Source: Tsuneonella aeria (GTDB taxonomy: Bacteria; Pseudomonadota; Alphaproteobacteria; Sphingomonadales; Sphingomonadaceae). From it: a stretch of 64,000 nucleotides of DNA. Location: positions 1,240,001 to 1,304,000 of the forward strand of contig NZ_WTZA01000001.1 of the NCBI RefSeq assembly GCF_009827495.1, written 5' to 3'. Under the pieces are notes generated by a model. That model was given only the letters and a program-made list of their open reading frames with translations, was not told where the DNA came from and did not search any database. Shown piece by piece: positions 1 to 7,256 of this stretch; the stretch's first letter is position 1; each line of letters opens with the position of its first letter. The translations under genes were made by a program, and so were the position numbers.

Positions 1-265
1 GCGAGCCGAACACGTCCGACGGAAAGCGAACAAAAGGGAGGACGTTTTCCACTCATTTCCGGAGTTAGGGGCCCGACGCTCGATCTGCTGAGAGCTGAAG
101 TTCAGAAACCGCCTTAGCCTTAGAAGAAGAAGCTCGATGGGTTTTAAGTGGGTATAGCGTGGGTCAGCGTCGGAATCCGGCTCAAAACGCCCCAAACACT
201 ACCCAAGCTACCTTCCAAGCCGAAAGGCCGTTGAGCATAAGACTCTGGATTTGCCTGCTGAAAGT
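1..265. other. right end of a further element (E0) lying left of the window
   Basis: No gene is visible. The last 120 bp before the first att core match the 120 bp before the other three cores. They include a GTGGGTATA-type motif at 148, 118 bp upstream of the core, and the arm GCCCCAAACACTACCCAAG at 189-207, 77 bp upstream. The same layout ends E1, E2 and E3, so I infer that another element of the array ends here. Confidence 0.55.
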
Positions 266-311
266 CTGGTGCCGCTTACAGGACTCGAACCTGTGACCCC
301 ATCATTACGAA
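266..311 (-). repeat. att core copy 1 (tRNA-Thr(CGT) 3' half)
   Basis: A 46-bp sequence identical to three others in the window. Read on the minus strand it is the anticodon loop (TTCGTAA), anticodon stem, T-arm and acceptor with CCA of a tRNA-Thr(CGT). The 5' half of a tRNA does not follow, so it is an attachment site and not a working tRNA gene. Confidence 0.85.
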
Positions 312-715
312 TGGTAGAGAGCGATGCGGAAAAAGCTATAAGTATCAATCAAATCGTGACTACGGCGGCTAGTAGCCTCTGCCCCACCCAATCATGACCC
401 AAATCGATGAAAGTCCGGAATTTCGGCGTTTCCTACTGAATAAGCGTTAGCTCAACCTCTCTCGGTAATCTGACCCGGTCTCGGCCCGGCGAAGGTCGGC
501 TTTGCGCCCCTAAGCTGTCATCCCGGGAACTGTTTCTTCGTCCCGATAGCGGTCGTTTGACGGCGAAGATCGTTCTGACCTGCTCGCCTGCTCGCCTGCT
601 CGCCTGCTCCCGCGTCGCGAACGCGGTGCGCAATTGCGGATGTCGAGTCGGCCAGGAAAGATCGGCTCTCCGCAGTCAGGACAGAACATGGCTGTTCCTT
701 CTCATCGAAGTTCTC
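312..715. other. left end of E1, no gene seen
   Basis: No convincing coding frame. The open frames here have no homologue I recognise and arise from high GC content. The stretch holds a short tandem repeat at 580-611 and leads into the 3' end of the minus-strand respiratory operon. Confidence 0.5.
580..611. repeat. 8-bp tandem repeat
   Basis: CTGCTCGC is repeated three times head to tail (580-603), followed by a one-mismatch fourth copy CTGCTCCC (604-611). It is a non-coding microsatellite near the left end of E1, with no function assigned. Confidence 0.7.
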
Positions 716-1177
716 TCACATGACCGTCGCGCTGATGATTGCGATCGCTATTCCGAAGAACGCAACGGCTACGGGCACGATCAGTACCTGGCCGTAGACT
801 TCGCTGCGGGTCAGGGGGCCGAACGCGGTCTGGAGGATGGCTCCGGTGCGCTGCAACGGACTGTCGGGTTGGGCCGGACCCTGGCGCAGGAGGGCCCGCG
901 CAGTTCCGAAGAACATCGCGACATAGAACGCAGAGATCGCAATCGCGAACGTCGCACTTGCTCCGCCGGTCGCACCGAGCAGGGCGAGCAAAAAGACCAC
1001 GTAGGAACCGATCATCGTAATCCAGACGGCGGAGGGAAGCTCGAATAGCCGCGATTCCGGCGCAAGCACTCGCACGTTGTCGTTTGCTTCGGTTTCGACG
1101 ACGAGCGACGGACCCGGCGTACCGGTGCGAATGTCCCGAACCGGGTCAAGCTGCGAGCGGAGAAGTGCTTCAGGCAT
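716..1177 (-). CDS. hypothetical membrane protein of the alternative oxidase operon
   Basis: 153 aa, start ATG after AAGGA. A soluble N-terminal part of about 45 residues is followed by two hydrophobic segments (about 48-92) and another at the C-terminus (about 128-150), giving three or four membrane spans. I do not recognise a named family. It overlaps the haemoglobin gene by 8 nt and is the last gene of the minus-strand run starting with the alternative oxidase. A role in the same hypoxia/NO response is likely by context only. Confidence 0.7.
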   Translation of the reverse strand: MPEALLRSQLDPVRDIRTGTPGPSLVVETEANDNVRVLAPESRLFELPSAVWITMIGSYVVFLLALLGATGGASATFAIAISAFYVAMFFGTARALLRQGPAQPDSPLQRTGAILQTAFGPLTRSEVYGQVLIVPVAVAFFGIAIAIISATVM

Positions 1178-1670
1178 GAGGTAGGTCCTTTCCTGCGCGC
1201 CCGGCGGCCAATCCGTCGCGGCGCATTGCGATTGCTGTCAAAAGGCTGTCGGCGATCATCCGGGCGCGTCCCCCGACGAGTTGGGTCGCCTCGCGGTCAC
1301 CCTCTGCCTCGCGGAGCGTTTCGTAGAAGAGTTCAAGCCAACGAGCGAAGTGTTGCAGTTCGAGGCCCGGGATCGCGAGGTGCTTGAGCATCGGGTTGCC
1401 CGAGAACTCGCCGCTGTTGTGCAGGACCGAACGCCAGAAGGTCTTCATGCGCGCCAGGTGCGGAGGCCAGTCGGCAATCCGCTCGGCGAAGATCGGACCG
1501 AGCAGGTCGTCCTCGCGGATCTTTCCGTAGAAATTCTCCACCAGATCATCGATGAATTCGGCATCCACTCCGATGGATTCAGCAGCTTCGCGCTTCTCGG
1601 CACGCTTGAGCGCTGCAATCTCGCGGGTGTCGGGTCGCTCCTCTTCCGGAAGCGCAGATTGCATGGTCAT
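1170..1670 (-). CDS. group III truncated haemoglobin
   Basis: 166 aa. After a polar N-terminal extension of about 35 residues, the chain fits the trHb3 family: a helix with DLVENFYGKIREDDLLGPIF, then HLARMKTFWRSVLH and a proximal-His region PMLKHLAIPGL. Such proteins bind haem and are linked to O2 or NO handling in microaerobic bacteria. Translation is coupled to its neighbours: the start overlaps the DUF1971 gene by 4 nt and the end overlaps the membrane protein gene. Placement between an alternative oxidase and FixLJ supports a role in NO or low-oxygen physiology. Confidence 0.88.
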   Translation of the reverse strand: MTMQSALPEEERPDTREIAALKRAEKREAAESIGVDAEFIDDLVENFYGKIREDDLLGPIFAERIADWPPHLARMKTFWRSVLHNSGEFSGNPMLKHLAIPGLELQHFARWLELFYETLREAEGDREATQLVGGRARMIADSLLTAIAMRRDGLAAGRAGKDLPHA

Positions 1671-2005
1671 GCCCCGTCCCCTTCAGGGCGTTCGTCGGCT
1701 TGTAGTGGACCGGTCGGCTCCCGCAGGAACCGGACGTGGAAGCGCACCTCGCCAACGGGTTCGACACGGTGCAGGATCGTGGGCTCGACGATACCCGCGT
1801 CACCGCCAGCCACGAGAGTCTGTCCGCGATCCGCCCGGCGGGGGTCGGTCACCAGGTAGCGGAGCTGTCCGCTCTCGATTTCGATCAGGCCCCAGACTCC
1901 TTCTTTCGTCGAGTGATCGCTCAGCAACCCTGCGGGAACGGTCGTTTCGGTGAAAGTCGCGGTTTGTTTGTAGTCCTCTAGGCCGGGGGGAAGCGCGGGT
2001 TTCAT
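1667..2005 (-). CDS. DUF1971 domain protein (TehB/YeaR-like)
   Basis: 112 aa starting MKPALPPGLEDYKQT. It shows the DUF1971 pattern: LPPGL near the start, then GVWGLIEIESGQLRY, IVEPTILHRV and EVRFHVRF, a small cupin-like beta fold also found in E. coli YeaR, which is nitrate/NO induced. The start is 1 nt after the stop of the receiver gene and the end overlaps the haemoglobin gene by 4 nt. The upstream in-frame extension has no ribosome site and was not used. Confidence 0.85.
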   Translation of the reverse strand: MKPALPPGLEDYKQTATFTETTVPAGLLSDHSTKEGVWGLIEIESGQLRYLVTDPRRADRGQTLVAGGDAGIVEPTILHRVEPVGEVRFHVRFLREPTGPLQADERPEGDGA

Positions 2006-2006
2006 G

Positions 2007-2366
2007 TCATGCTGCCTTCTGTTGTCCGAGCAAGGCCGAAATCGCGTCGCTGAGCTCGTCCCCGAGCAGGGGCTTCTCGATGATGTGCGCCCCAAGCGCT
2101 CCTGCACGCGTTCGAAACAGCGGGTTCGGATTCGTCACGAGGATGATGGCCAGGGCTGCGCATCCTCTTTCCCGAAGCTCCGCAAGGAAGCGGAGACCGT
2201 CGTCCTGATAGCTCTGGTCGATGACCAGAAGACCCTCTGCCGGGATTCCGCTGCTCGCTCGGTCGCCTTCGATAGTCGTCAACCCTTCGGTGGCGAGCGA
2301 GAACTGCAGGGAGGAAAGGACCGGTGCATCGTCGATGAACAATCCGATCACGTTCGAGCGGTCCAT
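2007..2366 (-). CDS. stand-alone receiver-domain protein
   Basis: 119 aa, start chosen at MDRSNVIGLF after a clear AAGGAGG. It is a single CheY-like receiver without an output domain: acidic pair in GLFIDDAPVL, probable phospho-acceptor Asp in LLVIDQSY, and the conserved Lys in IIEKPLL. The segment after the acceptor lacks the usual Met-Pro. It lies between the alternative oxidase and DUF1971 genes and opposite FixL/FixJ. It might compete for FixL phosphate like other single-domain FixJ-family receivers, but that is inference. Confidence 0.78.
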   Translation of the reverse strand: MDRSNVIGLFIDDAPVLSSLQFSLATEGLTTIEGDRASSGIPAEGLLVIDQSYQDDGLRFLAELRERGCAALAIILVTNPNPLFRTRAGALGAHIIEKPLLGDELSDAISALLGQQKAA

Positions 2367-2395
2367 GTCCGTTCCTCCTTGCTCGCGGCCCTCGA

Positions 2396-3085
2396 TCAGG
2401 CCGCCTTCTTCCAGTTGGGTTCGAGAGCGACGTGCGGCGGGCATTCGGCCACCTGGGCCACCGGCAGGCCGGCGAGTTCGTTGGCGAAGCCGTGGTTCAC
2501 ATCGCGGTGGTGTGCCTCATCGGCCCGGACCACGAGGACGACGTCGCGTAGGGTCGCGTCGTCGGGCAGCCCCCAGTAGCGCTTGGCAATCTCTGGTGCC
2601 GGTACGTTCTCGCTGCGTCCCTCGTCGATTTCGGAGAGGTAATGGGTGTAGCTGATCACCGCCTCTTCCTCGAAGTAGCCGACGACCCGGTGCGCGGTCT
2701 TGCTGCTGACCAGGTAGAGCCCGAAGAAAAACAGGTAAAACACCCACTGGACGCCGATGATGACCGCTCGCTCGAACAGCGTAGGCTTGGAAATCTCGAT
2801 GAAGGTCATCAGGTGCATGCGCTCATTCTCGGCTTCGTCCATGAGCGTCTTGATCCAGCCCTTGTCGTCGCACATGCGGCGCAGGCAGGCGAGGTGGTTG
2901 ATCGTCGCCCCGACCATTCCGGGTACGGCAGCTACCGTCTCGAGCACGACGGCGCGGTGGCCGTAGCGCTCGGCAAAGAAGGTATCGGCGCACCAGCGAA
3001 GCGCCTTGGTGAAACCGAATGCGATCCGGTCCGACATCCCGCGAGGGTTGTGGTGAACGCCCAGATCGATGAAGGGTGCAGTCAT
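2396..3085 (-). CDS. alternative oxidase (ubiquinol oxidase, non-electrogenic)
   Basis: 229 aa from [12 protein letters not shown], with GGAG 8 nt upstream. This membrane-associated diiron ubiquinol oxidase carries the family ligand motifs in order: [20 protein letters not shown], a hydrophobic hairpin ([12 protein letters not shown]), EEEAV and [11 protein letters not shown]. It reduces O2 to water without pumping protons and is insensitive to cyanide and NO. Bacterial members are known from Novosphingobium and relatives. It is the first gene of a five-gene minus-strand run and divergent from fixL, so control by the FixL/FixJ pair is probable. Confidence 0.93.
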   Translation of the reverse strand: MTAPFIDLGVHHNPRGMSDRIAFGFTKALRWCADTFFAERYGHRAVVLETVAAVPGMVGATINHLACLRRMCDDKGWIKTLMDEAENERMHLMTFIEISKPTLFERAVIIGVQWVFYLFFFGLYLVSSKTAHRVVGYFEEEAVISYTHYLSEIDEGRSENVPAPEIAKRYWGLPDDATLRDVVLVVRADEAHHRDVNHGFANELAGLPVAQVAECPPHVALEPNWKKAA

Positions 3086-3231
3086 TAAAACTTCTCCGCT
3101 TGGCGGCACGTTGAACTGAAAGCGCCGCTGCTGGAGTTGATCTAGGCCTTTGAACAGGAACGCGAAATTTGGATGATAACCCTACGGAGGGCGCCCTAAG
3201 GGCCTTACCGGAGGCTCCCCCCGCAAACTTC
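3086..3231. promoter_or_regulatory. divergent promoter region, alternative oxidase operon / fixL
   Basis: The 146 bp between the alternative oxidase start (minus) and the chosen fixL start (plus) must hold both promoters. An imperfect dyad TTGATCTAGGCCTTTGAA lies at about 3136-3153. It does not match the spacing of an FNR/FixK box, so no regulator is assigned. Confidence 0.4.
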
Positions 3232-4716
3232 ATGAGCCGGTTCCTGCCGCGCCTGTCGTTTGCGGCCGCTCTGTTGCTGGCACTCGTCGCGATCGGCGCC
3301 GGCGCGGGGATCCGGCTGCTCTTTGCCGAAGAACTGGCGCAGCGCGCGACGTTCATCTTCTTCGTCCCGGGCGTGGTCGTAGCCAGTGCCATGTCGGGCC
3401 TGCGCGCAGGCGCCGTTGCTGCCGTCGCCGGAGCGGCCGCGGGCTTGTGGTGCGACGCCCTCGCGGGACCGATTACCGAGGGCAGCTACATCGCGGCGGT
3501 CGCGTTCGTGGTCATCGGCGTTTCGGTCGCTTTCGGGGGCGAGTGGTTCCAGCGAGCAAGGGTTGAAACCGAAGCATCGGCATCGATCCTGGCGCGCCGG
3601 GAAGCGCACTTGCAGTCGATCCTCGACACGGTGCCCGATGCCATGGTCGTGATCGACGAGGCCGGAGCGATCAGCGAGTTCAGCCCGACTGCCGAGCGCA
3701 TGTTCGGCTGGAAGGCGTCCGAAGTGGCTGGCCGCAATGTCGCCTTGCTGATGCCCGAGCCCTATCGCAGCGCGCACGACGGCTATCTCGCGCGATACTA
3801 TCGCACCGGCGAGAAGAGGATCATCGGCAAGGGCAGGATTGTGGTGGGATCACGGCGGGACGGTTCCACTTTCCCGATCGAACTCGCCGTCGGGGAAATG
3901 GCTGCGGACGGACAGCGCTTTTTCACCGGGTTCATCCGCGACCTGACCGAGCGGCAGCAGGCCGAGGCGAGGCTGCAGGAACTGCAGACCGAGCTGGTCC
4001 ATATCTCGCGTCTGACCGCGCTGGGTGAGATGGCCTCTGCGCTCGCACACGAAATCAACCAGCCGCTGTCGGCGATTGCGAACTACCTGAAGGGCACGCG
4101 CATCCTCCTGGGGCGCGACGAGGTCCCGCACGAGCGCGTGGCCGAGGCAGTGGAAAGGGCCGCGACCGAAGCCTTGCGCGCCGGAGAGATCATCCGCCGG
4201 TTGCGGGATTTCGTGGCGCGGGGCGAGACAGAGCGGACCATCGAAAGCCTGCCCAAGCTGGTCGAAGAGGCGAGCGCACTCGCCCTGGTCGGCGCAAAGG
4301 AGCACGGCATTCGGGTGCAATACGCATTCAATCCGGCAGTCGATCTTGTCCTCGCCGACAAGGTGCAGATCCAGCAGGCGGTTCTTAATCTCGTGCGCAA
4401 CGCGGTCGATTCGCTTGCGGAATCGGAAGTGGGTGAGCGCCACCTGACAATCGGGATAGAGGCGGCGGACGAGGGAATGGCGCTTGTCCGGATAAGCGAC
4501 ACTGGGCCGGGCATCGAGCCCGACGTGGCCGAGAAACTGTTCCAGCCCTTCATCACGACCAAGCGAACCGGCATGGGCGTGGGCCTCTCCATTTCGCGCA
4601 CGATCGTCGAAGCGCACGGCGGCAGGATATGGGGAAAGCGAGCGCCGGATGGCGGCGCCGAATTCGGCTTTACTCTGCAGGCAGTCGCAGATGAGGAACT
4701 CTACGATGGAGAATGA
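3232..4716 (+). CDS. fixL: FixL-type oxygen-sensing histidine kinase
   Basis: 494 aa from ATG at 3232; an in-frame TTG at 3169 would add 21 residues. Membrane part: a DUF4118-like block of hydrophobic helices at about 8-103. PAS domain (about 128-240) with the FixL haem-pocket signature [10 protein letters not shown]...[19 protein letters not shown]; the His in AHDGY (residue 182) matches the FixL haem ligand and both arginines follow. Kinase domain with phospho-acceptor His 273 in [10 protein letters not shown], then N, G1 and G2 boxes ([29 protein letters not shown]). It should autophosphorylate when O2 (or NO) leaves the haem and pass phosphate to FixJ, encoded 11 nt into its 3' end. Confidence 0.92.
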   Translation: MSRFLPRLSFAAALLLALVAIGAGAGIRLLFAEELAQRATFIFFVPGVVVASAMSGLRAGAVAAVAGAAAGLWCDALAGPITEGSYIAAVAFVVIGVSVAFGGEWFQRARVETEASASILARREAHLQSILDTVPDAMVVIDEAGAISEFSPTAERMFGWKASEVAGRNVALLMPEPYRSAHDGYLARYYRTGEKRIIGKGRIVVGSRRDGSTFPIELAVGEMAADGQRFFTGFIRDLTERQQAEARLQELQTELVHISRLTALGEMASALAHEINQPLSAIANYLKGTRILLGRDEVPHERVAEAVERAATEALRAGEIIRRLRDFVARGETERTIESLPKLVEEASALALVGAKEHGIRVQYAFNPAVDLVLADKVQIQQAVLNLVRNAVDSLAESEVGERHLTIGIEAADEGMALVRISDTGPGIEPDVAEKLFQPFITTKRTGMGVGLSISRTIVEAHGGRIWGKRAPDGGAEFGFTLQAVADEELYDGE

Positions 4717-5329
4717 GGCGGTGAAGGACGCGATCGTTTACGTGATCGATGATGACGAGGGCGCACGTCAGTCGCTGGAGTTCCTGATCGACGTCGCCGG
4801 GATACGGGTGCGCTCGTTTTCGTCTGCGGACGCCTTCCTGCAATCCGCACCGCCGCTCGCTCGGGCCTGCATCGTCACGGACGTTCGGATGCCCGGCATG
4901 AGCGGGATCGATCTCGCCACCAGGATGTCGGAGAGGGATGGCGGGGCTCCCGTTATCGTCATCACCGGCCATGCCGACGTTCCGCTGGCGATTCAGGCGA
5001 TGAAGGCCGGTGCCGCCGATTTCATCGAAAAGCCCTTCGACGACGAAACGATCCTATCCGCTATCCGCACGGCGCTGGCGCGAAGCGGAGAAGAGGAGGA
5101 GGTGCAATCGCGGCGGCGCGAAGTTCTTTCCCGGATCGAGACCCTGTCCGGCCGAGAACGCGAAGTCGTCGACGGCCTTGTCGAAGGCAAGGCCAACAAG
5201 GTCATAGCGATCGACCTCGACATCAGTCCACGGACGGTCGAGGTCTACCGGGCGAACGCGATGATGAAGATGCAGGCAAGGACGCTCTCCGACCTGGTAA
5301 GGATGATGACGATCGCGACGATCGTCTGA
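4706..5329 (+). CDS. fixJ: FixJ-type response regulator
   Basis: 207 aa; the ATG at 4706 lies inside the end of fixL. Receiver domain with DDD near residue 15, phospho-acceptor Asp59 in [10 protein letters not shown], the Thr of ITGHAD and Lys in EKPFDDE. The C-terminal LuxR/FixJ helix-turn-helix is [19 protein letters not shown]...[17 protein letters not shown]. It should activate promoters when phosphorylated by FixL. The nearest target is the divergent alternative oxidase operon. Confidence 0.92.
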   Translation: MENEAVKDAIVYVIDDDEGARQSLEFLIDVAGIRVRSFSSADAFLQSAPPLARACIVTDVRMPGMSGIDLATRMSERDGGAPVIVITGHADVPLAIQAMKAGAADFIEKPFDDETILSAIRTALARSGEEEEVQSRRREVLSRIETLSGREREVVDGLVEGKANKVIAIDLDISPRTVEVYRANAMMKMQARTLSDLVRMMTIATIV

Positions 5330-5484
5330 TTAGGGCTGAGGCCGAATTACAAGAGTCGGCTTCAGCTGAATGCTGATCAGAAGCTGACAGTCTGTAACCG
5401 GCCCAATTTCCGCCGTTCGCACCCTCGCCCGGGTCCACCAACAAGGTGGCCGGGCGAATTCATTAAGCAGGTTCAGCGGAATCG

Positions 5485-5844
5485 TCAGATAGATCGACGG
5501 TGGCCGTACGGCACGTTCCACGACGGAACTCGATCGTCGAGCATCGCCGCAAGCATCTGCAAGATAGCTTCCGCTGGCCCGTCGAGGGGCGCGATCTGCA
5601 TCTGTATTTCGAAGCGGTGTTTGTAGAGCATCTGCCCGGCGTGGTGTCGCTGACCGGTGCCCCTCGGGCTTCGGTAGGCCGCGAGGCGTGGTCCGATGCC
5701 GCCCTTGGCCGCATGGCCGAGGAACATCGTTTCCCCCCGCATGCGGGCACGGATGAGGCCGGTTTTCTTGGAAAGCCCGACGAGGCGGGCGCTATGCCAG
5801 TCTGGAATCGTAACCCAGGGGATGGATCGTTCGATATTGCGCAC
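5485..5844 (-). CDS. small GIY-YIG-like protein, family A copy 1
   Basis: 119 aa from GTG at 5844, chosen because GGAG lies 9 nt upstream and the longer frame would run through the integrase terminator. Its middle (GLIRARMRGETMFLGHAAKGG, then RL, a basic R..RHHAG and a Y) aligns by eye with the gene at 31330-31722, just downstream of the E3 integrase. Both show a GL/F.rA...LG.A..GG..RL..R pattern reminiscent of a GIY-YIG fold, though the GIY and YIG motifs are degenerate. Function unknown; position suggests a role tied to the element's recombination. Confidence 0.6.
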   Translation of the reverse strand: MRNIERSIPWVTIPDWHSARLVGLSKKTGLIRARMRGETMFLGHAAKGGIGPRLAAYRSPRGTGQRHHAGQMLYKHRFEIQMQIAPLDGPAEAILQMLAAMLDDRVPSWNVPYGHRRSI

Positions 5845-5856
5845 GTGTGGTGACTC

Positions 5857-5917
5857 CAAAAAAAAATACGAAAACGAAAAGAACCCCACGAACCAGCTTG
5901 AAACTGGCCCGTGGGGT
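5857..5917 (-). terminator. intrinsic terminator of the E1 integrase
   Basis: On the minus strand, 5 nt after the integrase stop, CCCCACGGG and TTCGTGGGG form the arms of a long hairpin (5884-5916). A U-rich tract ending in nine T follows at 5858-5866. Confidence 0.85.
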
Positions 5918-5921
5918 GAGA

Positions 5922-7076
5922 TCAGAAGGTACTGCCGTTCATCTTGGCCGCGCCGGCCTCAACCGCCGCCATCAACGTAGAGTTGGCGAGATGGCTATAG
6001 CGTTGGCTGGAGGCGACGTTCTTGTGCCCAAGGACCTTGCCAACGGCGAATAAGTCAACGCCGGCGTTGACCATGAAGCTGGCCGCAGAATGTCTTAGAC
6101 TGTGGGGCGTTATATCGGGCAACCCCGCCAACCTGCGGGCTGTGTCAAAGGGGTGCTTCAGGTCGGTGTACGGCTTCTTCGTGGCCGGGTTTGGAATCAG
6201 CCAGGGGCAGTTATCGAAGCGCGGCAGCCGGTCGATGACATCGAGAGCAGCTTTGGAAAGGGGCACGTATCGGCCGCTGCCGTTCTTGGTCATAGGCAGG
6301 AACAGCGATTGGCTCGACCGATCGACGTGCTCCCAGCGCGCATCCAGAAGCTCCCGCTTCCTCAATCCCGTTAGCAAAAAGAGCGAGATCAAGTTCGCTA
6401 GCTGAGGGTTCATTGACTGCTCTGCTGCGGAGATCAGCCGGGCGGCCTCGGCGGGTGTGAGGTAACGATCACGAGCGTTGTTGAAACGCTCTCGCGGGAT
6501 GCCCTGCACCGGATTGGTCGCAATCAGTCCCCGCTTGACCGCCAGCTGGAACGACCGCCCCAGAGTGACTTTCAGCTTCTCCGTCGTTGCAGCCGCGAGC
6601 CCGGACCTGCGTTTCTCCGCGAGCCACTTAGCGATCTCCTGTGTCGAGATTGCATCGGCTCGCTCGCGGCCGAAGCGAGGTAACAGGTGTACGCGGATTA
6701 CCCTCTCGACGTTTTCCGGACGCCGGAGATGCAGTTGTGCGTATTCGAGATGCATGGCGGCAAGATCGGCGTAGGTAGGGACCGACTTCTTCTCGGCCTT
6801 TTGAGCGGCTGGATCGCCACCCATGATGACCTCGGCACGCCACTTCTTGGCGATCTTTTGGGCCTCGGCGAAGGTGATGTCACCGTAAGGCGCTATGCGC
6901 CGCTGTTTCAGTTTACCGTAGGCGTCCTGATACCTGAATTCGTAACTGCGATACCCGGATGCGTGGCAGGCCAGCGTAAAGCCAGTTGTCGACAGGTCGT
7001 AGAAATCAGTGCGCTTCTTGCCCGGCGCGCATTGGGCGGTCAGGCAGAAGACGTGGTCGAGTTTAACTCTGGGCAT
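5922..7076 (-). CDS. tyrosine recombinase (integrase of E1)
   Basis: 384 aa starting MPRVKLDHVFCL, with AAGGAG 7 nt upstream; the longer frame is GC-rich read-through. An N-terminal arm-binding beta domain (about 1-90, FYDLSTTGFTLACHASGYRSYEFRY) and SAM-like core-binding domain (about 100-190) precede the catalytic domain. That domain carries Arg in TGLRKRELLDARW, HSLRHSAASF, and the His/Tyr box GHKNVASSQRYSH. It is similar to the integrases of E2 and E3 throughout, including the conserved N-terminal Cys pair. It should act on the tRNA-Thr core at 266 or 16923. Confidence 0.93.
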   Translation of the reverse strand: MPRVKLDHVFCLTAQCAPGKKRTDFYDLSTTGFTLACHASGYRSYEFRYQDAYGKLKQRRIAPYGDITFAEAQKIAKKWRAEVIMGGDPAAQKAEKKSVPTYADLAAMHLEYAQLHLRRPENVERVIRVHLLPRFGRERADAISTQEIAKWLAEKRRSGLAAATTEKLKVTLGRSFQLAVKRGLIATNPVQGIPRERFNNARDRYLTPAEAARLISAAEQSMNPQLANLISLFLLTGLRKRELLDARWEHVDRSSQSLFLPMTKNGSGRYVPLSKAALDVIDRLPRFDNCPWLIPNPATKKPYTDLKHPFDTARRLAGLPDITPHSLRHSAASFMVNAGVDLFAVGKVLGHKNVASSQRYSHLANSTLMAAVEAGAAKMNGSTF

Positions 7077-7256
7077 TTCGTAACTCCTTTGTTTGTACAC
7101 GATGATTGCCGAACCAGGATCGCCGCCGCGGCGCGGCCGGGCTCCCGGGAAGGAGAGGGTGGCCGAGCGGCCGTAGGCAGGCGGAAATAGGGAACTCGGC
7201 AGCACGGAGCGCTGAGGGGAGGGTCCGGGGCCCACTGGCAGCGGCGATCGGAGCCC
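7077..7256. other. GC-rich non-coding segment between integrase and primase (E1)
   Basis: No gene. Two blocks match the equivalent place in E3: a CGAACC...GCCGCGGCG block around 7110-7140 and GTGGCCGAGCGGCCGTAGGC from 7159. The second is self-complementary. This is a candidate origin, recombination directionality or RNA element; see findings. Confidence 0.45.

Noticed and set aside
266..311. tRNA-Thr gene at each att core
   Set aside because: Only the 3' half from the anticodon loop is present. The sequence beyond the loop differs in all four copies and cannot form the D-arm or acceptor.
3136..3153. FNR/FixK box upstream of fixL and alternative oxidase
   Set aside because: TTGATCTAGGCCTTTGAA has neither the right half-site nor the spacing of TTGAT-N4-ATCAA.
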